DNA of 26,877 nucleotides from Coemansia sp. RSA 1804 (GCA_027578815.1 JANBTH010000203.1:1-26877); one strand, 5' to 3'. Numbered from the stretch's first letter, positions 16,668 through 26,515 are shown. Notes: a model not told the origin generated them from the letters alone. Made by a program: numbers and translations.

Positions 16668-19628
16668 ATGTCTCGCAAGCAACCACAGCTCAGCGAAACC
16701 GAGATCCAGTTCCTTCTTGGCCAACGTTCAGACACGGACGTGCGGAGTGCAGATACTGGCGATACAGCCTTGTCTGATGCGCTGATCCAAGGCGACTATG
16801 AATCGATACTGCGGTCGGATACGGCAAAGAGTCTGTTTGGCACCGACCTCGATGCTTCGCTTGCCGATTTGCTGTGTGCGGACGGCTACACTTCGCCCTT
16901 TGAACCCGACTTTTCGGTTAACGATATAAAGCCATTTGTCGCAGGGTTGGTCGACAAGTTCATACAAACCAACGGCGATCAAGCATGGGAGCAGATCACA
17001 TGCATTGCTACTGCGTGTCTGTGCGCATTTATTCAGACCAACTGGACGGGACCAGAATTTACGCTTGATCCTGCCACGCTGCTTCCTACTCCGCTGTCTT
17101 CTAGATGGTCAGAAAGCTACATTGCTGCCTCTGGTCCGCTGGATCTTCCCGAAGACGTCAACAGCACACATGAGATTGGTCGTCGACAGCAGATCGGTCG
17201 CGTTTATTTAGGCGCTTCGCAAAGTATCGAGCGCAACAAGCTTGATCGGGGGATTCTGAAGATTCTAGAGTATGATGGAGAGGAGGTGTATGTTCTTACG
17301 CCGCGACCGCTTTATCTTTATCTGGCCCGACTTCTGCTTGTCGAAATTCCCGCAGAAGACAAGTATTTGTCAAAGCGTAACGCGGCTTTTCCTTCTGGAC
17401 ACTGGCTGGCTGCCCGTCTTTTAGGAATTCAGCAAAGCCTGCTGGATTACCCGTCTCAGACGCTGATGAATGAGATTCTTGACGAGTACAAAAAGGCATC
17501 TCTGTTTTTGCCAGACTCGCCAGCAAGCAACCAGACAGCCCAAAACAATGAAGCAGTTAATCTTGAGCAGGAAGTTCCTGGTATTGATTCTGACGTCTCC
17601 GGGTTCGGTGCACGCGATGGTGGAGAACCTGTACATTCGGAAAAGGATGGATCAGCAGCAAACGATAGTGATGCATGGAATGCGGTACCTTCTCAAGCGC
17701 GCGAGCTATGGGCACGCTATCTGCTAGAAATTGGGATAGTATACTCGCAGCACCACATGCCCATTGACTCGAAAAAGTACGTTTCGCAGGCACAGGAAGC
17801 CAGCGGTCTAGAGTGGAAGCTAACCGGTGCCAAGGGGAAGCGTACAAAGTTCCAGACGTTTGATGTGACGCAGCTTGTGCTTTTAGCTAGAAGCAGCGGC
17901 CAACGGACAGACGCTGAAGGAGGAGCAGTTCCAGAGAGCTTTGATCTAAACGATGACACCTTGCTAGAACAGATCAGCTTTACCGACCCTTCCGCAGAGA
18001 TCACCGAGCAAGGCAAGCTCAAGACCATCGACCAGTGCATACTTCTTGCGTTCTGTTTGAATGTGCAGAACGAGAACCCCGCGCATGGGCTGACGTCGGA
18101 GCAGATGATGCCCTTTGTGACGCGTGTGCTGAAGCATCCAAACAACTGGTCCGTCTACACCATGGGGCTTCTGTTGCGTTCGCAGCTGGAGGCCGAGAAT
18201 TCGCGCACCTCACAGCGTGCTGCGCTGCAGCTCCAGGAGCTGGTCGACCAGATCTCACACCCGCTGCCTAGCATGCACGAGGCTGGGGCTGCCGAACGCC
18301 TGAGCTACTTTTGGATGCTGGCTCTTCCCAGCCAGTGGGAGTTGGAGCGCCAGCTGGCGGATCGCTTCATGTCGCTTGGCGTGTTCCGCTCGGCACTAGA
18401 TGTCTTTGAGCGGCTTGAACTGTGGGACGACGTGGTTTCGTGCTATGTTCTGCTTGGTCAGATTGAGGTTGCCGAACGCGTTATCCGCAAGCAGCTGGAC
18501 AAGCACCCGGATCGACCAAAGCTGTGGTGCGTGCTGGGCGATCTCAGGTCGGATCCAGAGCACTGGCGCCATGCGTGGGAGATATCTGGCCGGCGCTTTG
18601 CGCGTGCAATGCGCTCTCTTGGGTCGTACCATTACAAGCGCCATGAGTACAAGGAAACCATTGAATGCTACCAGGATGCACTGAAACTCAATCCCATGTT
18701 TGAGTCGTCGTGGTATGTGCTTGGATGCGCGGCAATGGCACTGAAGGAATGGGACGCGGCAATTCCTGCATTCCGCCGCGTCATCAGCATCGATGCGGAT
18801 AACGGCGAGGCATACACAAATCTTGCCAGCGCGTATATGAATATTGGCGATGGCGATAACGAGAGGGCGTGGAACGTCTTGCGTGAGGCCGTGAAGCATA
18901 TGCGCAATGTCTGGCAAGTGTGGGACAACTTTATGGCGGTCTCGCTCAAAATTGGACATCTTTCGTCGGCCATCCACGCAATGGAGCGCATTATTGAGCT
19001 TCGCTCAGATAGTTCTGGCGCCCAGGCCGTTGATGTGGATGTGCTAAAGAGGATTATAAACACGATTACTCGTGGTCGGCTTTTCGACGGACTTTCCCCT
19101 GCCGATGCTGAACGCAAGAAACTCGAGTATGACAGATACATGAGACATCTGCTTATTGGCACAATCGAGGCACGGATCACCAGCTCTGCACCGCTTTGGC
19201 GAGCAATGGCGGACTATTGGTTCTGGACGAGCGACTATCGCCATTGCTTGGACTGCTACATAAAGGCATACCGGTGCTTGTCGCAGCGTCCCGAGATATC
19301 GTATGCACCGCCTGTCTTCAACGATGCCGCCGAGGCAGCACTCGATCTGGTGTCGATGTACGAGAACGTTGGCGATAAGATGCAGCCCGTGGCACGAGTC
19401 TCTGCCGCGGCTGGCAGCGATGAACAGCCAGACCAGCAACTTCCTGACAATGTGGATGATGGGGGCCAGCGCAAGGCGGCCGCTGTTTCTGAGCCTGTGT
19501 GCGAGGACTGGCGGTACCAGGCAAAGATGGTGCTGCGTGGACTTATTGGCAAGGGGAAAGAGTCATTTGATGGCACACCAAACTACGTGCGTCTGACTGA
19601 AGCCCTAAAGGAGCTTCGCCAGGCGTAG
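16668..19628 (+). CDS. TTC27/Emw1-type tetratricopeptide repeat protein
   Basis: A 986-residue TPR protein resembling TTC27 (Emw1 in yeast, where it is essential and linked to cell-wall integrity; its molecular role is poorly known). The best evidence is the C-terminal third: W-C-V-L-G-D-L near 620, then H-W-R-H-A-W-E-I-S and F-A-R-A-M-R-S-L-G at about 646-654. The human protein has Y-W-E-K-S-W-E-L-S and S-A-R-A-Q-R-S-L-G at the same place. Next come TPRs at about 650-680, 684-717 and 718-755 (E-A-Y-T-N-L-A-S-A-Y) and W-Q-V-W-D-N-F. The N-terminal half is helical and poorly conserved in look, with an acidic/Ser segment around 285-340. Start is ATG 16668; single exon. Convergent with the M16 gene, 215 bp between stops. 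Confidence 0.9.
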   Translation: MSRKQPQLSETEIQFLLGQRSDTDVRSADTGDTALSDALIQGDYESILRSDTAKSLFGTDLDASLADLLCADGYTSPFEPDFSVNDIKPFVAGLVDKFIQTNGDQAWEQITCIATACLCAFIQTNWTGPEFTLDPATLLPTPLSSRWSESYIAASGPLDLPEDVNSTHEIGRRQQIGRVYLGASQSIERNKLDRGILKILEYDGEEVYVLTPRPLYLYLARLLLVEIPAEDKYLSKRNAAFPSGHWLAARLLGIQQSLLDYPSQTLMNEILDEYKKASLFLPDSPASNQTAQNNEAVNLEQEVPGIDSDVSGFGARDGGEPVHSEKDGSAANDSDAWNAVPSQARELWARYLLEIGIVYSQHHMPIDSKKYVSQAQEASGLEWKLTGAKGKRTKFQTFDVTQLVLLARSSGQRTDAEGGAVPESFDLNDDTLLEQISFTDPSAEITEQGKLKTIDQCILLAFCLNVQNENPAHGLTSEQMMPFVTRVLKHPNNWSVYTMGLLLRSQLEAENSRTSQRAALQLQELVDQISHPLPSMHEAGAAERLSYFWMLALPSQWELERQLADRFMSLGVFRSALDVFERLELWDDVVSCYVLLGQIEVAERVIRKQLDKHPDRPKLWCVLGDLRSDPEHWRHAWEISGRRFARAMRSLGSYHYKRHEYKETIECYQDALKLNPMFESSWYVLGCAAMALKEWDAAIPAFRRVISIDADNGEAYTNLASAYMNIGDGDNERAWNVLREAVKHMRNVWQVWDNFMAVSLKIGHLSSAIHAMERIIELRSDSSGAQAVDVDVLKRIINTITRGRLFDGLSPADAERKKLEYDRYMRHLLIGTIEARITSSAPLWRAMADYWFWTSDYRHCLDCYIKAYRCLSQRPEISYAPPVFNDAAEAALDLVSMYENVGDKMQPVARVSAAAGSDEQPDQQLPDNVDDGGQRKAAAVSEPVCEDWRYQAKMVLRGLIGKGKESFDGTPNYVRLTEALKELRQA

Positions 19629-19728
19629 ATGCCAAAAGAGATTAGAAACAGCTCCGTTTTCTGCTGCATGTCTCATTGCTCAATTTATGTTAAAGGAGAT
19701 AGCGGCATATTGCAGGACTTGGGACTAC

Positions 19729-19734
19729 AATAAA
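19729..19734 (+). terminator. Polyadenylation-signal candidate (AATAAA) for the TTC27-like gene
   Basis: AATAAA 101 bp past the TTC27-like stop codon and before the convergent M16 stop. Motif and position only. Confidence 0.4.
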
Positions 19735-19843
19735 TCATCGCGCACTTAATATATTGAACTAGAAAATACAGGTAAAAAAAGCTTAATTTATGCGATAATA
19801 GCAATAATATCTGCTACTTGCTCTAATCGACGCAGAATTAATC

Positions 19844-22800
19844 TTAGTAGTCTGGCTTGTACGTGGCGCAGATCTCCTCCAATGTTTTCTGCTCGTAAGG
19901 CCCAAGCTCTGCAGGAACTTTGGTGTCAGATGGAGTTACAATGAGACGAAACATGGGGCAGTCATGGTCAGCGAACTTGAACATATACTTTTCAAACACG
20001 CGGCGCAAGTCGCCCATCTTTACAGCCGCAATATGCGTGTTGCACCAAATATTGTGCTCCTCTGCGCTGCTGAATCCATGTATGCTATTTGAAATGCTCC
20101 ACAGTAGCATATTAATAGGAGTTGACTGGCTTGCTGTAATCTGGTATTTAACCATCGAACGTGCCAGGTTAATATCGGTCTCACTGACATGTGCATCCCA
20201 GTTCTGCTGGATATCCAAGAATAGCTGCTTGGCCGCGCCTATTGCCTTGACGACATCGGAGGCTTTAAAAATCCTTAGAAATAGTTTTGACTGCGCCAAA
20301 ATGTAAAGATGCACACCGTAAGAGTAGCCTTTGCCGCGAACTGCATTATGTAGCGGCCCACCCGAACGTCCTATCAATGCTGCAAGCATTCGCAGTGCAA
20401 AATAATCAAGTGCAATAAGGTTGTCCAGATCATCATTAAAGCTGCGCTTGCTAGTGGGGCGGAATGGAATGTCGAGCTTTAGAGAAAAGTTAGACTCTGA
20501 GGTCTGCAACGATTCCACAGGGACGTGGACAAATATTGGCTTTTCCAGAGCTGGGAAATTGCTATTATAGATCATCGGAAATGGTGACTTTGTTACGATC
20601 TTTGCATCCACATAATCCAAATTGTTGCGCTGAGCATACTTTTCAAAGCACATTTTCCACTCACTCTCGAGCGCATCAATATAGGGCTTTGACTCTTCGC
20701 CAGATGGAAGCGAAAGAGCCACAAACCCGCCTGTAGCCTGAACCAGAGCACTCTGGATGTCTTTAAGCTTTCCTATAATTTCATCTCCTTTGCCGGATTT
20801 TGCCTTAGCAAGTATATTTTTCAGTAAACCTTCCTGCGCAAGGAAGAACATATGGCGTTTGTTTGACAGCTGCCCTTGTTCCGGCAACACATCTGTAAAG
20901 TGTACCCCGACCCCACCTGCTATACTCTCCGTCGACCGCTTCATAGAGGTAATTCTAGTAAGGGTATTTTGAGTAGACGTTAGAATCCGCTCCAGAGTGA
21001 AGTCTGAGAATAGAAGCCCTTGAACTGTCCATCTTAAAGCAAGCAAGTAGTTTCTATGCGGTGTATAGAAATCTACCAGAAATGCATTGTCATGTGGGTT
21101 GTCTGAAAACAAATATGACTCCAGACCAACACAAGCGAGGCGCGATGTTACAAGATCAGACATTCTTCCTGTAAACTCAGAATACGGGATACGCCTTTCA
21201 GCCTGTAGAGGTTTTTCATCATTTTCATATACCACGCCCGCTGGCAGCACCAAATCAGTTTTCAATAGTAGAGCCTGGAACAAGGCCAAGTATGCACGCA
21301 GCTCATGGGGAACAGTGCCAATTGGTATCTGAATTCGCACCTTCACAAAACTAGACTCTGAATTCATGGTCTGCACGGCAGTCACAGGTCCAATAGCCCT
21401 GTCCAATACCACAAGGCTCTGTGTATGCGGAATATTTGATGTCATTGTTGAGTTGGGTTTAGGTATACCATGCTTCATCTCGTCGGTAATCTGTGCCGTG
21501 TTTGCTTCAGCCGAATCCTTGATGAATTTAATATGAGCTTCCTTATCAACAATTTTTGCCGCATTTTCCTGTTCCTTTTCTTTGCGCTTTGCTTCAAGCT
21601 CAGACCCAATCTCAGGGTCTGGTATCGCTGCCACAGAATATACAGCTGCATCAATAAACCATTTCTTCAAGAGATCAAGCCAGAACTCGATGGGTCTTTT
21701 GCTCAGCTCAGCAAGCATATCAAATTGTTTTGCGCATGACCCAATACGGACCTTGCCAAGCGAGCCTGGTGAAAAGTGGGAGGCTACAATGTCGAAATAG
21801 AATAGAGTTTGTAAAAGTTTCCCTGGATTGTTTTCAGCATGTGCAGCCAGACTATCGCTTTGACGCTTGGCAGCATTCTCTAGCGCATGTGCATCGCCAT
21901 TAAACCGCGTTTCATAGACGCGCTCAAGTTCCTTGGTAAGCAGATTTTTAGTATAGTTCTCCTCAAAAAGATGTGGAATATCCTGATCATCGATGCTACC
22001 TCCACCGCCAGAAACATCATTCGTTTTGCTGTCAGATCCGCTCTTTGAACTCTCGGCAGAGGTGGGACAAGTATAAGGAACGCGATTCAAGGATATTACA
22101 AGCTTGCTAGCAACATTGCCACTGACACTTGCACTCACGGAGCCTGCCAATGGAGATGCCCGCTTAACAAAGCGAAGACTGAGTGGGCTGGAGGAATTGC
22201 CGCCAAGATACTCCATCAGAATTTCTAATGCAATTGTTGTTTCAATATCCTCCTGCGGTGGCCCCTGCCACCCAAATTTGAATGAGCCGGTGCTTGTGTC
22301 GGCTGACGGAAACCGTACAGTTTCATGCTTTGGACGACCAACATCTGGCGAGAAACAGCGCATGGGTGCACGCGAGTCATTGCCGTGGCTTTTAATAATA
22401 TCCGCAGGAATCTTTTGCAAATACCTTTCTTCAAAATCGTCGCTAAACGCACCGGTCAATAGAACCGTAACGTTGTTAGCATCATAGTACTTGTGGTGGT
22501 AGTCAATAATCTCTTTGTTGGTAAGACTAGCAATGTCGTACGTCTTTCCTCCGCTGTAGTGCGCAAAAGTTGCGCTGGAGTTGTACATGAGCTTTTTCAA
22601 GTGGTAAATAGAAAGAACATCCTCTCTATTTTCCTTGGAGCTCATTTCACAGAACACCACTCCATTCTCCTTGCCTGTCTCGTCATAGTGGTACACCTCC
22701 GTGGCAAAGTTGGCATCACTTAGAATAGGATTCAGAACGTGGTCCAAGAAAACTGGGAACACATTTGCCACACCATCTTCAGCCGATGCTGAAAACGTAT

Positions 22801-23185
22801 AGCACGTACAATCGTTTCTGGTCCACGCATTGGTCCCTACAGAGTAGCTGTGGGTAGCCAGAACACCTAGATAGCCTGGTGTAGGGTAACGCTTGGATCC
22901 ACAGAAAACAAGGTGCTCAAGCGTGTGTGGCAGCCCCTTGTTGTCGGTCACTGCTGTCGGCACATAGATGTTTAGCGTGTAGATTGGAGATGGCGTGCGG
23001 CACACGACTACGCGCATGTTGGACTCAAAGTGCTTGTACACGGAGGTGCGGAACCCGCTGCTAGCATTATTGCTTTCAGCGTCTTTGCTGCTTCTCTGGA
23101 TAAATACATCGTCGCCATCCTTAATGAACAACGGCCTCTCGCTGTTGCTGCCTGCCGAGTTTTGATGGTTTGTCTTGGTAAGCAT
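19844..23185 (-). CDS. Large M16 zinc metalloprotease, YOL098C-like (M16C)
   Basis: A 1113-residue inverted-zincin protease of the pitrilysin family. Residues 87-91 are H-T-L-E-H (HxxEH: H87, catalytic E90, H91), followed by L-V-F-C-G-S-K-R-Y-P. The third zinc ligand is likely E163 in F-A-T-E-V-Y-H, 72 residues on, as the family expects. Further family blocks are G-T-N-A-W-T-R-N-D-C-T-C-Y and N-G-V-V-F-C-E-M. The C-terminal domain has G-G-P-L-H-N-A-V-R-G-K-G-Y-S-Y-G, the R/Y element of M16 proteases. It fits the cytosolic YOL098C type of fungi better than mitochondrial Cym1/PreP, because no presequence is evident. A Gly/Ser/Asp-rich loop lies near 390-410. Start is ATG 23183-23185; upstream open frame lacks ATG. 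Single exon, with lower GC than its neighbours. Natural substrate unknown. Confidence 0.9.
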   Translation of the reverse strand: MLTKTNHQNSAGSNSERPLFIKDGDDVFIQRSSKDAESNNASSGFRTSVYKHFESNMRVVVCRTPSPIYTLNIYVPTAVTDNKGLPHTLEHLVFCGSKRYPTPGYLGVLATHSYSVGTNAWTRNDCTCYTFSASAEDGVANVFPVFLDHVLNPILSDANFATEVYHYDETGKENGVVFCEMSSKENREDVLSIYHLKKLMYNSSATFAHYSGGKTYDIASLTNKEIIDYHHKYYDANNVTVLLTGAFSDDFEERYLQKIPADIIKSHGNDSRAPMRCFSPDVGRPKHETVRFPSADTSTGSFKFGWQGPPQEDIETTIALEILMEYLGGNSSSPLSLRFVKRASPLAGSVSASVSGNVASKLVISLNRVPYTCPTSAESSKSGSDSKTNDVSGGGGSIDDQDIPHLFEENYTKNLLTKELERVYETRFNGDAHALENAAKRQSDSLAAHAENNPGKLLQTLFYFDIVASHFSPGSLGKVRIGSCAKQFDMLAELSKRPIEFWLDLLKKWFIDAAVYSVAAIPDPEIGSELEAKRKEKEQENAAKIVDKEAHIKFIKDSAEANTAQITDEMKHGIPKPNSTMTSNIPHTQSLVVLDRAIGPVTAVQTMNSESSFVKVRIQIPIGTVPHELRAYLALFQALLLKTDLVLPAGVVYENDEKPLQAERRIPYSEFTGRMSDLVTSRLACVGLESYLFSDNPHDNAFLVDFYTPHRNYLLALRWTVQGLLFSDFTLERILTSTQNTLTRITSMKRSTESIAGGVGVHFTDVLPEQGQLSNKRHMFFLAQEGLLKNILAKAKSGKGDEIIGKLKDIQSALVQATGGFVALSLPSGEESKPYIDALESEWKMCFEKYAQRNNLDYVDAKIVTKSPFPMIYNSNFPALEKPIFVHVPVESLQTSESNFSLKLDIPFRPTSKRSFNDDLDNLIALDYFALRMLAALIGRSGGPLHNAVRGKGYSYGVHLYILAQSKLFLRIFKASDVVKAIGAAKQLFLDIQQNWDAHVSETDINLARSMVKYQITASQSTPINMLLWSISNSIHGFSSAEEHNIWCNTHIAAVKMGDLRRVFEKYMFKFADHDCPMFRLIVTPSDTKVPAELGPYEQKTLEEICATYKPDY

Positions 23186-23705
23186 CGTTATAGATGAAGA
23201 AAAGCCTACTATAAATAGTGAAAATGTTGTCCAAACAGCAAAAGACAAATGAATAAAAAAATTTGTTGGGAAAGTGGATGGAGGAATAAGGTGACTGCAA
23301 ATATGGTGGACCTGTGACACATTAATGTATGGCCAGCTATTCCGCTAACCTTAAAGGCAAGTGGCAATTCAGAAACCGTAAATTAAAAATTTTGAAACGA
23401 TTTAAAAGAGAAAGCAGAAACCGCTGATAATGGAATGTGAATGATCCATTTGTACAAACTAATTTGTTCTATAAAGAGTAGTTGAGTCATCCGCAAACGA
23501 GGGTATCAAATTACGTTTGATTTAAAGAAATGCATGTGTAATGAAATAAACTGTGTCAAGTATGCATATAAAAGCCGAGAGATGTTCTCTTTCAACAACA
23601 GTTCATATTGATTTTCGCCATATCTTATATTCAGGGATTGCATAGCACTGTATAACTCTTTTGGTACATCGCATCTTGTTATATAAAGGCGACATTGAGA
23701 GAAAC
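23186..23705. promoter_or_regulatory. Divergent intergenic region, M16 protease / small ORF
   Basis: About 520 bp, AT-rich. It holds TATAAAAG on the + strand at 23567-23574 and shorter AT-rich elements near the M16 start. No conserved ORF seen. Confidence 0.45.
23567..23574 (+). promoter_or_regulatory. TATA box (TATAAAAG)
   Basis: A consensus TATAAAAG pointing right. No ATG follows it until 23706, the start of the small ORF, so it fits as that gene's core promoter with a leader of roughly 100 nt. Motif and position only. Confidence 0.5.
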
Positions 23706-23909
23706 ATGAATAGTGAATACAAAAGCTGGTTAAAGCCGGATGACGAGGCCGGTAGGGTAGATCATGAAAGACAGAGACGGGACCTACTTCTTAAAGTTAT
23801 GGATTTAAAGGCTGCAACCAATGAAACAAGAGATTTGGTTCAAAAAAGGTTGGAAAAGAAGAACTCCGAAAATCAAAAAGGCCAAAGTGGAGCAAACCAG
23901 GCAAGATAG
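23706..23909 (+). CDS. Small hypothetical protein, 67 aa, predicted coiled coil
   Basis: The first ATG downstream of a good TATA box opens a 67-codon frame. The product is highly charged: M-N-S-E-Y-K-S-W-L-K-P-D-D-E at the start, a helical middle (about 20-52) with hydrophobic residues L27, L28, L29, V31, M32, L34, L44, V45 and L49 in near-heptad spacing, and a polar N/Q/G tail. I do not recognise the family. Short helical proteins of this sort include subunits of BORC, DASH and similar complexes, but nothing specific links it to one. The small size and neutral composition mean it could be a chance ORF, or one exon of a longer spliced gene. Confidence 0.38.
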   Translation: MNSEYKSWLKPDDEAGRVDHERQRRDLLLKVMDLKAATNETRDLVQKRLEKKNSENQKGQSGANQAR

Positions 23910-24764
23910 CTCATATCACGATATTATAAAGGTTTGCCTGTTTAGCCATCTGTGTCATAACGGTATTCTGAATAGCCAAGTAGCATATGAAATGCTCAAG
24001 CGGCTGGCGTGTAGTGCTTTACATGTCAAAATACAACCAGTGGATATGTTATGACATTCTGGCTACCTTTTTATTCTTCTGCAACACGTTGTTGTGTTGT
24101 CTCTTTTTGGCTTGGAGAGGACCAATTGGTATTTTCTTTCCAATAGGCTTTGCTGGTTGTTTCTCTTTTTTTCTATTGAAAAATAACGGCTTTGTGCCGT
24201 AAAGTTAAAGGGGCGCTGTTATAATCACGCCGCGTGACGTGTTATCACTTTTCAGCTGCATTTTGGCTGCAGCAGACTGGCCAGTGTTTTTTATTTTCTT
24301 TTTTTTCTAACAGCAGCAGAGGGGGTTTTGCGGCTGGAAAAGAGCAGGGTAATCGGCCAGGCGCTTTCTTCTGCTTTGGCATTTGGCCTGAATCGGACGA
24401 CAGACATGGAAACGCAGCCATTTGGATCGGCTCTTTGCTAGCGCTTGACCACAACAAACGGGGATCGCTCATCCGAAGACGCATTGGCAAAAACAGAATG
24501 AAAAGAGCATCCTCTGCTCCACCTATTTTTACCTGTTCCCTTTTTTGGAAAGCATTCAACACCAAGAAAGAAGGCGAAATCAGACGCAAAACAAAACAAA
24601 AAAGGACAAGTTTTGTCTTTCGCTTCTTGCATCCTCCAACTTTCTCTCCTTTGGTAAACCTCCAGCAACGTCTTTTATTGCACTTTTATTTCCTCCTATT
24701 ATCTTATTTTTTTCCACAGCATACGCTTTTTTATTCCAGCCAAAACAACAACAGTAACATAAAG
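23910..24764. promoter_or_regulatory. Intergenic/promoter region upstream of HMG-CoA synthase
   Basis: About 855 bp. It holds a TCACGC-C-GCGTGA palindrome with an adjacent TGACGT (24224-24240), a CAGCTG E-box near 24253, long T-rich tracts and a TTTTTTCCACAG (ending near 24720) that could be a 5'-UTR intron acceptor. The frame of HMG-CoA synthase exon 1 stays open back to about 24234, with one in-frame ATG at 24498. Confidence 0.5.
24224..24240 (+). promoter_or_regulatory. Sterol-response-element-like palindrome
   Basis: ATCACGCCGC at 24224-24233 fits the SREBP/Sre1 element pattern ATCAC-N-CC-N-C (animal LDLR form ATCACCCCAC). It lies within TCACGC-C-GCGTGA (24225-24237), a 6-bp inverted repeat with one central base, and runs into TGACGT (24235-24240). 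It sits 530 bp upstream of the HMG-CoA synthase ATG, a classic SREBP target in animals and some fungi. Function is inferred. Confidence 0.4.
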
Positions 24765-26515
24765 ATGCCTTCTACTCGTGCACAAAACATCGGTGTTCGC
24801 GCCATCGATGTCTACTTTCCCAGTCGCGTAAGTTCTCTTCCTCATGTTCCCGCTTTTATGCTCTTCAGATTCGGCGTGCTGCAATCTGGCGTTGGCGAAA
24901 TGAACTGCCTCGAATGTATTTCGTTCTGTTTTCTTCTGCCTGAATTGGGTCTTTCCCCCCCTTTTTCTCTACGTTCTTTGCCTTTTACTCCACGCTGTGT
25001 CGCTGGTTGCTGGCTGGAGCGTAAAGAGAGACGGGCAAATAGAAGGGCGTCTAGACGCTTTGACGTGGAAAAAGGACCGTTGATCGTTGGCAGTTTGATT
25101 AAAGTATTTGGACTAACATCCTGCTTCTTCTGCTCTTTTTTCCCCCTTTTTGGCCTATGATCTGCTAAATTATCTTGCTTGCTTGCCCACCCTTGGCCCA
25201 TCATTTTGCATTAATCTGCCAATAGTATGTCGATCAGAAGGAACTGGAGCAGCACGACGGCGTTTCTGCTGGCAAGTACACCATTGGGCTTGGCCAGGAC
25301 AAGATGGCATTCTGCGACGACCGCGAGGACATTTCAAGCGTGTGTCTGACTGCTGTGCAGGGATTCATGGAGAAGTATGGCGTCTCGTACAGCGACATTG
25401 GGCGTCTTGAGGTCGGCACCGAGACCATCATTGACAAGAGCAAATCGACAAAATCTGTTCTGATGAAGCTGTTCGAGGAGTCGGGCAACTTCAACGTCGA
25501 GGGCATCGACACAACCAACGCGTGCTACGGCGGCACCTCGGCGCTCTTCAACGCCTGCCAGTGGGTGGACTCATCTGCGTGGGATGGCCGTCTGGCGCTT
25601 GTTGTTGCTGGCGACATTGCCGTCTACGCTTCGGGCAACGCGCGCCCCTCGGGAGGCTGCGGCGTGGTCTGCATGCTTGTCGGCCCCGATGCTCCTCTTG
25701 CGCTGGAGTTCCCGCTGCGTGGGACATTCATGGAGCACATCTACGACTTTTACAAGCCCAACCTGTCCTCCGAGTTCCCAACAGTCGACGGGCCCCTCTC
25801 GGTCACCTCGTACGTCCGCGCCGTTGACCACGCGTATCTGGCGTATCTTGACAAGCTGGAGAAGGTTGGCGGCGTCTCCAATCCGTCGCTCAACGACTTT
25901 GACTACATTGTGTTCCACTCGCCCTACACAAAGCAGGTGGTCAAGGGCTTTGCTCGTCTGGCGTACAACGACTTTTTGCGCAACCCCGAGAAAGAGGCGT
26001 TTGCCGAGGTCCAGCAGTTCAAGGACGTTTCGCGCGAGGAGAGCTACGGCAACAAGGTGCTTGAGAAGGCCTTCATCGCCATCTCGAAGAAGAGCTTTGC
26101 CTCCAAGACCGATCCTAGTCTACTTGCCGCCCGAAATATCGGCAACATGTACACCGGATCCGTGTTCTTTGGCCTTGCCTCGCTGATCTCGCAGGTTCCC
26201 TATGCGCAGCTGCAGGGCAAGCGCGTCGGCGTCTTCTCGTACGGCTCTGGTTGCGCTGCCTCGGTATACTCGTTCCGTGTCTGCGGCGATACCTCTTCCA
26301 TTGCAAAGACTCTTGATATTGCCGCCCGTCTCGACAAGCGCATCAAGGTCTCGCCAGCCGGCTTTGAGAAGATCATGGAGCTTCGCGAGAAGACCCACAA
26401 CGCCCAGGAGTATGAGCCGTCCGGCAACGTTGACGAGCTGCTTCCTGGAACCTACTACCTTCAAAAGGTTGATAGCATGTGGCGCCGCGTGTATGGTCGC
26501 ACTCCCTCTAACTAA
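24765..26515 (+). CDS. ERG13: Hydroxymethylglutaryl-CoA synthase (two exons)
   Basis: Condenses acetyl-CoA with acetoacetyl-CoA to HMG-CoA, feeding the mevalonate pathway to sterols and prenyl groups. Exon 1 is 24765-24827 (21 codons, M-P-S-T-R-A-Q-N-I-G-V-R-A-I-D-V-Y-F-P-S) and exon 2 is 25226-26515, joined in phase 0 to give 450 residues (S. pombe 447, yeast 491). The join restores the family's conserved Y-F-P-x-x-Y-V-D-Q-x-E-L-E. The catalytic triad is complete: E87 in V-G-T-E-T-I-I-D-K-S-K-S, the acylated C121 in T-T-N-A-C-Y-G-G-T, and H252 in F-H-S-P-Y. G-N-A-R-P-S-G-G-C-G and G-S-V-F-F-G-L are also present. Exon 2 has strong codon bias, fitting high expression. The cytosolic form is likely, as no targeting sequence is encoded in exon 1. 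Confidence 0.97.
24828..25225 (+). other. Intron of HMG-CoA synthase
   Basis: 398-nt intron, donor CGC|GTAAGT and acceptor CTGCCAATAG|TAT, with TTAAT about 15 nt before the acceptor as a branch candidate. It is the longest intron in the window. It has no stop in the exon 1 frame until 25158-25160, so retention would give exon 1 plus 110 extra residues. Confidence 0.93.

Noticed and set aside
19844..23185. M16 protease as mitochondrial presequence protease Cym1/PreP
   Set aside because: No basic presequence, and the H-T-L-E-H-L-V-F-C-G-S-K-R-Y-P and G-T-N-A-W-T context fits the YOL098C type better; upstream hydrophobic codons lack an ATG.
24234..25160. Long open frame (308 codons) across the HMG-CoA synthase promoter, exon 1 and intron
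   Set aside because: It starts at GTG and contains exon 1 in frame, but reads through a clear GTAAGT donor. The flanks are F/K/S-rich without domain character. Only exon 1 is kept as coding.
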